A stretch of DNA of 64,000 bases, from positions 15,613,688 through 15,677,687 of the forward strand of contig OX327691.1 in the NCBI GenBank assembly GCA_946807835.1, read 5' to 3'. Origin of the DNA: Ailanthus altissimus (Eukaryota > Streptophyta > Magnoliopsida > Sapindales > Simaroubaceae). A program made the translations under genes and the position numbers. Within the stretch, counting starts at the first letter, position 1. Every line of letters starts with the position of its first letter. This document shows, piece after piece, positions 35,628-46,900 of the stretch. A model generated the notes under the pieces. The model saw only the letters and a list, made by a program, of their open reading frames with translations. It had not been told where the DNA came from and searched no databases.

Positions 35628-35814
35628 AGCTCCTCCCGCGTTTTTTTACTTTCTTCACATCTTTAAGTCCTGTTTCGCTTCTTTATTTGTGTCTCACATG
35701 TCCTAGACTTTTTCATATGTGTCCTACACATTCTATACTTCCTGTAATTCTTCATTTTAATATTTATCTCAATTCTTATTCAATTAAAATTGTTAAATCA
35801 CTAATTTTTCAACA

Positions 35815-37700
35815 ATTTCTAATTTCAATTTCTCGTTACTTTTTCAGTTTTCATTAGCATGTATTAATCGATAGGTAGTTAAAAGTATAGATCTAAATTA
35901 ATTTCCTGCCGCAGGGAGTTATTAAAGAGCATACCTGGCTTATTAAATATAAGAGGGGTCGCGAAAACTAAGTCAATCCGTTCTAGTATTTATGAGTCAA
36001 CATTCACCGAGGGACCAAAAGCCCAGTGAGTACAAACATTACTTGTTAATAGGGGCTGTTGAATTGAGTAAGATCTCTGCCAAATCGTGTAACATCATTC
36101 GTTTTATATCATAATCATTCCATGCTTTATAATTACCAATTACCAATGATGACCGCAATAACTTTCAATACTTTGTATAATTTCATAGATAACTTGAGAA
36201 TCTCATTAAAACATTTAAATTGCTGCAAAATTATTAAAACATTACCACTGAGTTAAGAAGTTTTATTTTCTTCAATTTAAGGACGGTTGTAATTTGATAA
36301 TTAAACAGTTATAATTTGGCAAAAAATTATATTTGTGATAAAATATATGTAATGAGACGGTTGTAATACAATTTGTGCAATTTTATCTATAATGAGATAT
36401 TTATATTAAAAAAATGAATTATTTTAAAAGAAAAAAAGAGCAAAAATTTGGTAATTACCTATGCAAAAGCCTTGTTCCTGAATTGTGCTGCTAGGCGCAA
36501 GTAGGCAATTTGATGACCTAATCAGCAGAAAATAAACAGTTGGATAAACACACAAATTGTTTTTTTTTTTGTTATTTGTAAACTGCAATTGCAATTGTGT
36601 GTTGTGGGTCAGTGACTGTGAAAACGACGTTTTATTATCTCTCGGCCTTTCGGATGTAGCGTAGAATCTCAAATTTAGAGCATCTTCTCAGAAATTTAAA
36701 AAGTGGCTGGGCCTGATGCGGGCCAAAGTGAGATAACATTAAGGTCCGTGCCCGCATGAATGATTTTGAGCTCAAATCATGATTTGGTTTTTGCGCATAT
36801 TATTTTATTAGCGGATGAAGATTTTAAGACTAGAAATAGAGAATTGCAACAGCGTCAAATATCAAATCCTTTCTTTATTGACGTAATTGAAAGGGCGTTT
36901 TACCTTACTGTATTGTTGCATGCATTTCATCACCAAGATCCGATTCTTGATTTCGTTAATTATGTGACCAAACTCTGATACAATTCTACCAACTATAAAT
37001 TAACTGGATTCGTGAAAGTACAAAATCAATATTCTCTTCGGGTTGTTATCAGAGCACAATCCTTTTAAGACGATGAATGTCATATATATCTCAAGTAGCT
37101 TTAATAATTGGTCTAAAAGGAAATTAAAAAAAAAGTAGAAAAAAATTCCATTAATAATTTAAAAACTCAAATTAAATAAATGTCGAGTTATTGTTTCACT
37201 TTCAAATCACTTTGTAGGAGGTATTTGATATTTATTTATTTTTATATAAGTAGAATATAAATATATTTCAACTATGTGTCACTAATCAATAACAATTACT
37301 TATTAATTTTTCATTACTTCATATTTATTTAATATTGATCAAATATTATATTAATTTGTATTAAAAATAATTTAAACAAAGCATTAATATTTTTAAAAAA
37401 TACTAAATTGCGAGCATTATGTCAGTTAAACTGTAAGATTTCAAGAGATAAGTGTGAAAGAAAAAAAAAAAGAAATCTTTTCCCCAGATATTTATCACGA
37501 CAAATCATATGTAAATAACGATAAGCTTTTAAAATTAACACATGGAATCGTCAAACATAGGAATAGTGAATAATCACCTCAACCAGCAGCACAGGACCAA
37601 GCGGACAGCGAGCCAACCAAAACCACGTTTTATGATTATGGCATTTTAGTAGTTACAATAAACTTGAAGGGTAAAATAAGTTACACAAAATTACTTACTT
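35815..37700. other. Intergenic spacer upstream of the PIP5K gene
   Basis: AT-rich, with an 8-bp perfect inverted pair ATGCGGGC / GCCCGCAT at about 36717-36758 just before a small open frame (36760-36978, listed separately). No recognised mobile element or RNA gene. Confidence 0.5.
36760..36978 (+). CDS. Small open frame, 72 codons, uncertain
   Basis: An ATG-started frame with no intron and no known motif. The predicted peptide (MILSSNHDLVFAHIILLADE...) is not low-complexity and has a balanced composition, which is the only reason to list it. There is no visible promoter beyond the short GC-rich inverted pair upstream, and no similarity that I recognise. It could equally be a chance frame or a worn exon. 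Confidence 0.12.
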   Translation: MILSSNHDLVFAHIILLADEDFKTRNRELQQRQISNPFFIDVIERAFYLTVLLHAFHHQDPILDFVNYVTKL

Positions 37701-37732
37701 ATTTTATACCCTTAGCAGTTCCTAGGCGATTC

Positions 37733-38060
37733 CGTCACGTCACGATGAAACCAAAAACGAGAGAGATGGAGAGCATATACTGGGAAGTAGAAGTACGTAC
37801 AGTAGTAAATAGCAAAAAAAAGTGAATTTCGATAAAAACGTGAGGGCATATTTGTCACAAAAAAAAATTGAAAAAATAAAAAGCTCGAGGTATATTTTCC
37901 TTACTTGCATTGTATCAACGTTCCCGGGGCAAAAGCCGGCTCATTACTCTTTCTCTCTCGTTCTCTTTTTTTTCCTCTCTTATCATCTTTATATATTTAT
38001 TTTAAAAAAAATTATTTTTAAGGCCGTGTCTTAGTTCTCTCTCCTCTCTGTGTGCTTGTG
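37733..38060 (+). promoter_or_regulatory. Promoter and CT-rich leader of the PIP5K gene
   Basis: CGTCACGTCACG at 37733-37744 holds two overlapping TGACG-type bZIP sites (on the minus strand). A TATA-like TTTATATATTTAT lies near 37988. CT-rich tracts at about 37945-37982 and 38036-38050 are typical of plant leaders. The transcription start is inferred only. Confidence 0.4.
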
Positions 38061-38295
38061 GTGGTGTTTGTAGGATTCCCACCTATTTCCCCCAAACACA
38101 AAGCACTAAAGAGACAAAGAAAGATAGAGAGAGAGAAACAAAGGAGAGGAAATTTTCTGAGAGAGAAAATACAAAACAAATCCGAAACTGAAGCTAAATC
38201 GCCGGAAAATACTCACTCTATCCGGCGACAAAGCGGAAATGTGGTGAAATTTAGAATCCAAATCGAACAGAATCAGTGTCGTTTTGTGTGTGTTT

Positions 38296-38454
38296 ATGAG
38301 ACCGGAAAAATGTACGAAGCGATTTTGCTTGAGCAGCCAAACGATGCCGTTTGCAGCAACATTAAGAAGAAAAAGGCCGAAGAGGATAATGATAATCATA
38401 GCAAGGCTAATACTGTCACTGACCTCAGGCCAGCTATACCATCGATTCCTGTAG
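38296..38454 (+). CDS. Upstream ORF overlapping the PIP5K start (52 codons)
   Basis: ATG 38296 lies 14 nt before the PIP5K start and opens a frame that ends at TAG 38452-38454, inside the PIP5K coding region in another frame. A 2-codon frame (ATG TGG TGA) lies further upstream at about 38239. If translated, the overlapping frame would compete with the main start. There is no evidence that the peptide itself matters. Confidence 0.25.
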   Translation: MRPEKCTKRFCLSSQTMPFAATLRRKRPKRIMIIIARLILSLTSGQLYHRFL

Positions 38455-41400
38455 TCGGCCGTAGCCGATCCCAAGCTACCACGCGGAGAGTGACGCCGAC
38501 GACAACGGCCACAGCGGCTATCGAAATCACCGGCGCGACGAGCTCCACGAACGGGACGGGAACGGGAGCCGTAATAGAGAAGGCTCTGCCAAACGGGGAT
38601 CTGTACATAGGGAGTTTCGTGGGGAGCGCGCCACACGGATCGGGTAAGTATTTGTGGACCGACGGATGTATGTACGAAGGCGATTGGCGGCGAGGCAAAG
38701 CCTCGGGTAAAGGGAAGTTCTCGTGGCCGTCGGGCGCAACTTTTGAAGGGGAGTTCAAGTCGGGTCGGATGGAAGGATTCGGGACCTTCACTGGATCCGA
38801 TGGAGACACTTACCGTGGGTCGTGGAGTTCTGATAGAAAACACGGGTACGGCGAGAAGCGTTATGCTAACGGCGATTTTTATGAAGGACTGTGGAAGAAG
38901 AATCTCCAAGACGGGCAGGGCCGTTACGTTTGGAAGAACGGGAATGAATATGCTGGCGAGTGGAAAAACGGCGTCATTTCCGGAAGGGGAACGTTGATCT
39001 GGGCGAATGGAAATAAATATGACGGACAGTGGGAGAACGGCGTTCCGAAGGGTAACGGAGTGTTCACTTGGCCTGATGGTAGTTGCTACATTGGAACGTG
39101 GAACATTAGCAACAAAGACGTCAAGTTACAGCAGCTAAACGGAACGTTTTATAATGCTAGTAGTGGGAAAGAGCAGAATCTGACGGTGACTTCGAGGAAA
39201 AGGTCGTCTGTGGACGGAGCTAGAGGGAGCTTGAACGAGAAGAACATAATTTTTCCCAGGATTTGCATATGGGAATCTGACGGCGAAGCTGGAGACATCA
39301 CCTGTGATATTATTGATAATGTGCAGGCATCGATGATATATGGAGATGGATTTGGGGTTGATCGAGATGGGTTTAGACAGTTTAGAAAAAGTCCATGTTG
39401 TTTTAATGGGGAAGTGAAGAAACCAGGGCAGACCATTTCTAAAGGCCACAAGAATTATGATTTGATGCTTAATTTGCAGCTGGGTATTAGGTAATCTTCA
39501 TGAAATTGGGTGTTTCTGATTTATTTGTTTACTTTTATCATTTTATTTTTCCATTTATTTGTATTGAAGGTGATGTTATATTTTCTTAGGTATTCTGTTG
39601 GCAAGCACGCTTCGATACTGCGGGATTTGAAACCGAGTGATTTTGATCCCAAGGAAAAGTTCTGGACAAGGTTTCCACCAGAGGGATCGAAGACTACGCC
39701 ACCCCATCAGTCGTTCGAATTTCGGTGGAAGGACTATTGTCCATTGGTGTTCAGGTAGTGGTTTTGTTAATTTGCTTGGCTGTGATATTTAATATTCATG
39801 TTTTAGTGCTAGCTTTATTGGCATACATGTGCATTCTCAAAAGAATTGAGGTTAAATTGATTGATAGAGTGTTGTATGTGTGGGCATTTTTGGTATCATT
39901 TACTTTGCTATTTTTAGTGACTGGAATTTTGGGTTAATTGCTTGTAGACATTTAAGGGAGCTATTCCAAGTGGATCCTGCTAATTACATGCTAGCTATTT
40001 GTGGAGATGATGCCCTGAGGGAGCTTTCTTCACCTGGGAAGAGTGGAAGCTTCTTTTATGTGACTCAGGATGATAGATTCATGATCAAGACAGTGAAGAA
40101 ATCAGAAGTCAAGGTTAGTTGCCTCCACCTTTGACTTCTTCCTCCTTAAATTTGGAGCCTCTATAGACAAAATTCTATTTCAATGGCTTTTTAGCAATTG
40201 GTTGAATATTTTTTCTTGGATGCCATTTTTTTCTTAATGTTATGAGACATTTGTATGGTATGGCAATTGGATTAGTTTGAAATGTTTTATTGATGGTCAG
40301 GTGCTTATTAGGATGCTTCCAAGTTATTACCAACATGTTTGTCGGTACGAGAATTCCCTTGTGACAAAGTTCTATGGTGTGCATTGTGTTAAACCAGTTG
40401 GTGGTCAGAAGGTATGAGTTGTAAAAAGTAATTTGAATGTTTAGTTATGTTCTGTTCATTTACAGATGTGGTCTGTGTATCTAATTATCTTTTTTCTTTG
40501 AAAATTCAGACCCGCTTCATTGTCATGGGCAATCTGTTCTGCTCGGAGTATAGAATCCATAGGCGATTTGACCTTAAAGGATCCTCGCATGGGCGCACAA
40601 CGGATAAGCCTGAAGGGGAGATTGATGAAACCACTACCCTAAAGGACTTGGACCTCAATTTTGTGTTTCGCCTCCAACGAAATTGGTACCAAGAGCTCAT
40701 TAAGTAAGTTTGGAAAGAGTGCTATTTTCTTCTTTTGGCCTTTTGGCATTGCATCTCCCTGGTTTATTCTTTTTATCTTCTCACATTATTTTAATGTCAT
40801 CAAATAATTGTCAGACAAATTGAACGAGATTGTGAGTTCTTGGAGGCTGAGAGAATCATGGATTATAGTCTGCTGGTTGGCCTTCACTTCCGCGATAATA
40901 CTGCAGGTGACAAAATGGGGTTGTCACCATTTGTTTTGCGAACAGGTAAATAAACATGCATCCTTCTATTTGAATAAATTTGTGGGTGTTTTAAACTTGG
41001 GTTAAATTTTTTTCAGCAATGAGAATGTTGAATAAAATTTTTGCATCCTCTCTGCAGGCAATAAGGATTCTTATCAAAATGAAAAGTTCATGCGTGGCTG
41101 TCGCTTCCTTGAAGCAGAGCTACAAGATATGGATCGGATTTTATCTGGCCAGTAAGTTTTTTTTCTCATTCTCTTATGTTTTATTTTTTTGTCATTCTCA
41201 TGTTCCTTCTAGTTCTAGCCCATTCCCTAATGCTTATTTTAAAATGGTTTATTAAATTAGGATGTTTATTAACAAAGAAAACATCCCATGAACTTGTAAT
41301 ATGAATAAATCCTCTGCCTTGTTTATCAATAACTGGTAGAACATGTTGTTGGGATTTCTTCTATCAGTTATGATTGCATGAAAGGTGGCAATAATTGATT

Positions 41401-42024
41401 TTGATAATATCCTATGGAACAACTGGAAGTGGCTTGCGTTGTCTTGGAGATTCTGCAGGGGTATTTCAGAAGACAGTATTTGGTTGTGAAGCAATATACA
41501 GGATGTGATCGTTGTGATCCTACATAAGAACTAAGGCTAATTAATTATTGTTGCCCATTAGTTTTTGCTTGCAATATCATTGATGAATTCATTTTCCATG
41601 AATTGAGGGAATTCAATTTTGATTAAACGGATGACAAGTAGGATGAACTAATTTTTTTATGTTAGATTGGATAAAATGAACATTGAAATAAAATTGAAAT
41701 GCTGTTTTTATCAGGAAACCATTAATCAGGTTAGGAGCGAACATGCCTGCTAGAGCAGAGCGGATGGCTAGAAGGAGTGACTTTGATCAATACACACAGG
41801 GTGGAGTTAGTCATTTGACCCCTTCACGCAATGCTGAGATCTATGAAGTGGTCCTATATTTTGGAATCATTGATATATTACAGGACTACGACATTAGCAA
41901 GAAGTTGGAACATGCATATAAATCGTTACAGGCTGACCCTACTTCAATCTCAGCTGTTGATCCCAAACTCTACTCAAAGAGGTTCCGGGATTTCATTGGG
42001 AGAATCTTCATAGAAGACAGGTAG
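38310..42024 (+). CDS. PIP5K: Phosphatidylinositol-4-phosphate 5-kinase with MORN repeats (8 exons, 783 aa)
   Basis: Exons: 38310-39490, 39590-39754, 39948-40113, 40301-40411, 40510-40703, 40815-40945, 41058-41151, 41715-42024, all GT-AG and in frame. ATG 38310 is the first in-frame ATG, although the frame stays open 86 codons upstream. About eight MORN repeats span residues 95-265 (GDLYIGSF...GKYLW to GSCYIGTWN); the lipid-kinase domain spans about 385-780, with GKSGSFFYV near 478, ATP-binding Lys near 496 in [17 protein letters not shown] near 621 and an activation loop [17 protein letters not shown] near 731-746. The Glu after KKL (about 745) marks type I, PI4P-specific kinases. It should convert PI4P to PI(4,5)P2 at the plasma membrane. 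It resembles the Arabidopsis PIP5K4-6 group, but exact orthology is not settled. Confidence 0.95.
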
Positions 42025-42471
42025 CAATCAGAACAGTTTGCAAATAGGATGGATTGCTACTGCTGAATTAAAAGAGTTGACCGAAACCATCTTGACTACA
42101 CCCTTGTTGAGAAAAATGCTGGGAATTTTAGAGTTTCTGGCTTTGGGTTGAAGAAATATTTCTTGAGCCAGAGAATGAGCCACTGCAAGTGTGGTGCGAA
42201 AGATCGGCTTTGGCCTTTTTTGGGGTGCTCACGGCTGAATTTTGAGTATCAGCCATAAGATTGAAGGGGGAAGACGCTTGTACATTCATGGAGTGGGGAG
42301 GGAAATTTGAATTCTGATTTTCCTTTTCTTTTCCTATTTTATTTCTTAGGTGAAATTTTTGTGGGTACCAAGGAATGTGAATTGTGAAGATTTGAAAGAT
42401 AGGAATAGGGAACGGAGAAAATGTTTCCCAAGAAAAAAAAAATGAAACAAATGGGGGAGGAGACTTGAAAT

Positions 42472-42477
42472 AATAAA
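42472..42477 (+). terminator. Possible poly(A) signal of the PIP5K gene
   Basis: AATAAA lies about 450 nt after the stop codon in a T/A-rich 3' region. Other AT-rich elements follow to about 42830, so the real end is uncertain. Confidence 0.3.
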
Positions 42478-42479
42478 GT

Positions 42480-43333
42480 GTACAGCTTATAGAAAAAGGA
42501 TGGATAGTTAATGGGATTTTATGAATTTTTTTGTGAGATATTTTTATAAAAAAGAAATGTTTGAATCTCCTTGAAGGAGAAGATGGGGCCCATTCTACAA
42601 TGGGATGTTTCTCTCTCTATCCATCTTCTTTTTACTTATTTGTATACAAATGGGTCTATGGAAATTGGGGTCATTGCTTTGCTTTTGCAGTGAAAGAGAG
42701 GGCATTGGGCAGGTAGAGTAACACATCAAAAGCAGAAAAAGCACGTTAAAGATGCGATGATGTTTACTTGTTTTTCCTCGCTTTATTTTACTGTTCTTTT
42801 ATTTTTTTTATTATTATTTTTACCTCCTTTCCTTTTGAATAGAGTGAATCAGCAACTGAAGTGTGTTGTATATCCAACGAGGATTACCGTATAGAGAAAG
42901 ATTTATCAAAACAGAACTCCACTGATGTAAAAAATCTGCCCCTTATCTTCCAAACAATTTTTAGGAATCTACGGTCCACACGGCAGGAATTATGTGCCCT
43001 CTTAGCTGTTAATAATAATTCCAGTGAATGAGAGGGTAAATCTGTCATTTAATGGGAGCCTTCGGGACTCGTGCAAGAATGTTACTGGACAGGTCAAAGT
43101 CTGGAGCAGAGAGAGAAGTCCCATCCCGCTGGGACTGGGATCGCATCCAACGCCTTCGTTAAACACTAGTGTTTGCTTCTCTTTTTGACCTTGTTCTCTT
43201 TTGGGACCTTCTATTGTCTGATTACTCAAACCCAAAGCACGCCTCTGCCTACATTGATCGGTGGGTCCGTCGCTTAGAATCTCCTCATGATCGTCAAGTA
43301 ATTAATTAAAATTAACTGTTGATTTGTGCAAAG
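42480..43333. other. PIP5K 3' flank and spacer
   Basis: Contains T-rich sequence at 42770-42830 and a GC-richer patch at 42960-43270. No gene, RNA or repeat recognised. Confidence 0.5.
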
Positions 43334-43977
43334 TGTCACGAACTTAATTCTTCAATTCGTGCGACTTTAGACACTTGTTAGTGTTAAGCAGTCAAAAACT
43401 TAACAAATTAAAAAAGACTTTAGATACTTGTTAGTGCTAAGCAGTCAAAAACTTAACAAATTAAAAAAGAGATGGAGAAGAAGGATACAAAGTATTTTAT
43501 GAATTGTTCTTGTATTGCTAACAAAGAGAATTACAAATTAAGAGGTGTTATGAATTGTTCTTGTATTGCTAACAAAGAGAATTACAGATTAAGAGGTGTC
43601 TTGTTCCAAATGAGAGTTCACCTATTTATAGCAAAAGTTATATACAATGGATGGCTAAGATTAAAAGAATCTAACGGTCTAAAATAAAAGTCATCTACCA
43701 TAGATAATATTCTAATGGAATATTCCTACTCTAGAATTCTCTACCACTTACTACTTACTACTTACAAGTGGGTAATATTTCAAGGGAATATCCTTATTCT
43801 AGAATACTCTACCATCTACTAATTTTAAGTGGGCTTGGCTCATGAATACCACAAACTCAAGTGAGCCTTCTAGAAGGTGTTCTCCATGGATGCTCCAATG
43901 GCCCAAATAGTCTTTGAGGGATCTTGGGCGCGCACCAAATGTTCAATAAATTGCTTGAGGACATTTTGGGCATGACA
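43334..43977 (-). repeat. 3' LTR (left) of the Gypsy element, with two internal duplications
   Basis: It is 644 bp against 523 bp for the other LTR. The extra length is mainly two tandem duplications absent from the right LTR: a 53-bp unit starting GACTTTAGA at 43363 and 43416, and a 51-bp unit starting TTATGAATTG at 43497 and 43548. The LTR is preceded, in element orientation, by the polypurine tract GGTGGGGGAGAA. Confidence 0.92.
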
Positions 43978-43993
43978 TTCTCCCCCACCAAAT

Positions 43994-46900
43994 TCACGCG
44001 ACGCCCTCATCAAGTCTTCGCTGGAACTCGCGCACCTTGTCTTCAAACTGCCATAGTGCATTTTCGGGTTCCTAACTTGCTTCACTATCGGGCAGCCCTT
44101 TCCACATGACAAAGTATTCGCGACTCGGAGGGTCATTCTTCTTCCGTACTGTCCTTACATCAAGGATTAGTTCTGCCTCCTTGTCATAAGATGTGGAAAC
44201 TCCCAAAGGTGCTCGGGATTGTGGGCCACGCTCTGTGTCTTCTGCATCTCCATGATATGGCTTCAAGCAACTTGTGTGAAACACCGGATGTAGCCTTAGT
44301 CTCGAAGGTAAGTCCACCTTGTATGAGACTTTGCCAACTCTCTTGGCAATCGGGAATGGCCCCTTATATTTTCGAACAAGGCCTTCGTGAAGTCAGCGGG
44401 TAGATTTGTGCTGTGTCGGGAGTATGTTTACCATTACCAAGTCTCCCACATTGAACTCAACATGCCTCCGCTTGTCATCCGCCCATTTCTTCATCCGTTT
44501 AGATGCCTTGTCGAGATACACCCGCGCCAAGTCTAACTGCTCATGCCAAGACTTTGCATCTTTGTATGCTGCGGGACTCCTCCCCGTATCGCTAGATACG
44601 AGCGCATGCGGTGTGAGAGGCTGCTGGCCAGTTGCTAGCTCAAATGGGCTCCGATTTTTTGATTCGCTCCGCTATAAATTGTATGAGAATTGAGCAACGT
44701 CGAGTAGCTTAGCCCAATCCTGCTGATTGGCACTCACAAAGTGCCGCAAATACAGCTCCAAAAGTGCATTCACCCGTTCAGTTTGCCTATCCGTTTGCGG
44801 GTGAAAACTGGTGGAAAAGTGAAGTTTCGACCCCATGAGATTGAATAATCCCGTCCAGAACCTACCGGTGAATCTGGTGTCACGATCACTTACTATCACT
44901 CTCGGCAATCCCCAATATTTAACCACATGCTTGAAGAAAAGCCTTGCGGTCTCTTCCGCACTACACTCCTTTGGTGCCGGAATGAAAGTAGCATACTTAG
45001 AGAATCGGTCTACCACCACGATGATAGTCCCACATTCCTCCGATTTCGGCAAACTCACAATGAAGTCCATGTAGATGCTCTCCCAAGGTCTCTCCGGTAT
45101 GGGCAAGGATCAAGTAAGCTTGCGGGACTCCGCTGCTCCACCTTGTCTTGTTGGCATACTAGACAAGTCTTTACGAACTGCTCTATCTCCTCCCGCATAT
45201 GTGGCCAATAGTACACCGTCTCTAGTAGAGCACGAGTACGCCTTTGTCCTGAATGTCCTGCCCATTTGGTGTCATGACACTCTTTAATAAGGTTCCGCCG
45301 CAAGTTTCCCTACTTCGGCACATACACCCGACGGCCTTTGGTGTAAAGAAGCTCATCTTCTACCAAAAATCGTTGCGTTTTCCCTTCATGTGCCTATGCA
45401 GAAAGCTGCTTAGCAAAGGGGTCCTGTTTCGTACCTTCTCGAAATAAGCTGAGTAGCTCCTATTCTATCTTGCTTATTGATGCTAACTCAGCTTTCCGGC
45501 TTAAGGCGTCTGCCACCACATTCACCTTACCTAGTTTGTACTTGAGCTCGTAGTCGAACTCTGCCAAGAAATCCTGCCACCTGGCTTGCTTTGGGCTGAG
45601 CTTCTTTTGACTCTGAAAGTAGCTCGTTGCCACATTGTCCGTCATTACCACGAACTTTGTCTCAAGCAAGTAATGTTGCAAAGTGTGCAGACAATGGATG
45701 ACCGCCGTCATCTCTTTCTCTTGTACCGTATACTGCCTCTCCGTCTCATTGAGCTTTCGGCTCTCAAAAGCAATTAGATGGCCTTGCTGCATTAGGACAC
45801 CCCCAATAGCAAAATCAGATGCATCGGTGTGTACCTCATACGGTAGCAAGTAGTTTGGCAGCGCAAGAACCGGCTCTTCAATCACCGCTTTCTTCAATTG
45901 ATCAAAAGCCCGTTGACACTCCTCTGTCTATTCTCATGCTTTGGTTTTCTTCAGCAAGTCGGTGAGGGGTGCAACAATGGTGGAGTAGCTTCTGATGAAC
46001 CTTCGATAATAATTGGCTAACCCAAGAAAGGACCGCAGTTCGGTAACTTTCGTGGGTGCCTCCCAATCCACTATTGCTCGGATCTTTGCTCTATCCATTA
46101 GCAACTTGCCTTGTTTAATCTTGTGGCCCAAAAATTCCACCTCTGATTTGGCAAAAGAACACTTCTCCTTCTTCACATACAGCTCGTTCTCTCGGAGCAC
46201 CCTTAAAAATAGTCCGCAAATGCCTCACATGTTCTTCGAGAGAGTTGCTGTAGATTACAATGTCATCTAACTACACGACAACAAATTTATCGAGGAAGAG
46301 CTGGAGTACATTCTTCATCAAAGTGCAGAAGGTAGCTAGTGCATTGGTGAGACCGAATGGCATAACTAGAAATTCGAACGCACCGTAGCGTGTTACACAT
46401 GTGGTCTTTGGCTCATCCCCTTCGGCTATCCGCACTTGATGATATCCTAACCCCAAGTCCAATTTCGAAAAGTATTTGGCCTGCCCCAATTGATCAAACA
46501 AGTCAGCAATTAAGGGGATGGGATACCTGTTTTTGACGGTGTCCTTGTTCAATGCCCGGTAGTCTATGCATAACCGCAGCGAACCATCATGTTTGGGCTG
46601 AAAGAGCACTGGCGCGCCATAAGGCGCCTTGGATGGCCAGATGAATCCCGCATCCAACAATTCCTTGAGCTGCCTCCGCAACTCTGCTAGCTCCGGTGGA
46701 GACATTCGGTAAGGCGCTTTGGCTGGAGGCTTTGTTCCTGGCTCCAACTCGATCTCATGATCGATCGCCCGCCTTGGAGATAATTTCTTCGAAAGTTCTA
46801 CTGACATTACATCTTTGTGCTCCTCGAGCACTCTTACGACCTCCTTCGGTAGATCTTCTTTATCCGCTATTGCTCCATTATCCGCCTCCCAAATTGTGGC

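Larger units (their letters stand above)
32175..35814 (-). repeat. Solo Copia LTR, split by a later insertion
   Basis: On the + strand it opens with TGTTGAGGAAGG (32175) and closes with TTTTTCAACA (35814), so in its own minus orientation it runs TGTTGA...TCAACA. Without the internal insertion (32386-35109 plus one copy of its 5-bp target duplication) the LTR is about 911 bp. There is no primer-binding site or gag at either side, and the flanks ATTCT and ATTTCT look like a worn target duplication. The sequence matches the LTRs at 61657-62476 and 63509-64000. A solo LTR normally arises by recombination between two LTRs of one element. Confidence 0.8.

Noticed and set aside
35393..35706. Open frames of 74-78 codons rich in Ala, Leu, Arg and His
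   Set aside because: They come from the 22-bp GC-rich minisatellite inside an LTR, so the repeated peptide pattern reflects the repeat, not a gene.
38106..38909. Long minus-strand open frame (267 codons) opposite PIP5K exon 1
   Set aside because: It is the antisense shadow of a GC-rich MORN-repeat exon. The peptide has no motif and its start lies inside the coding region of a well-supported gene.
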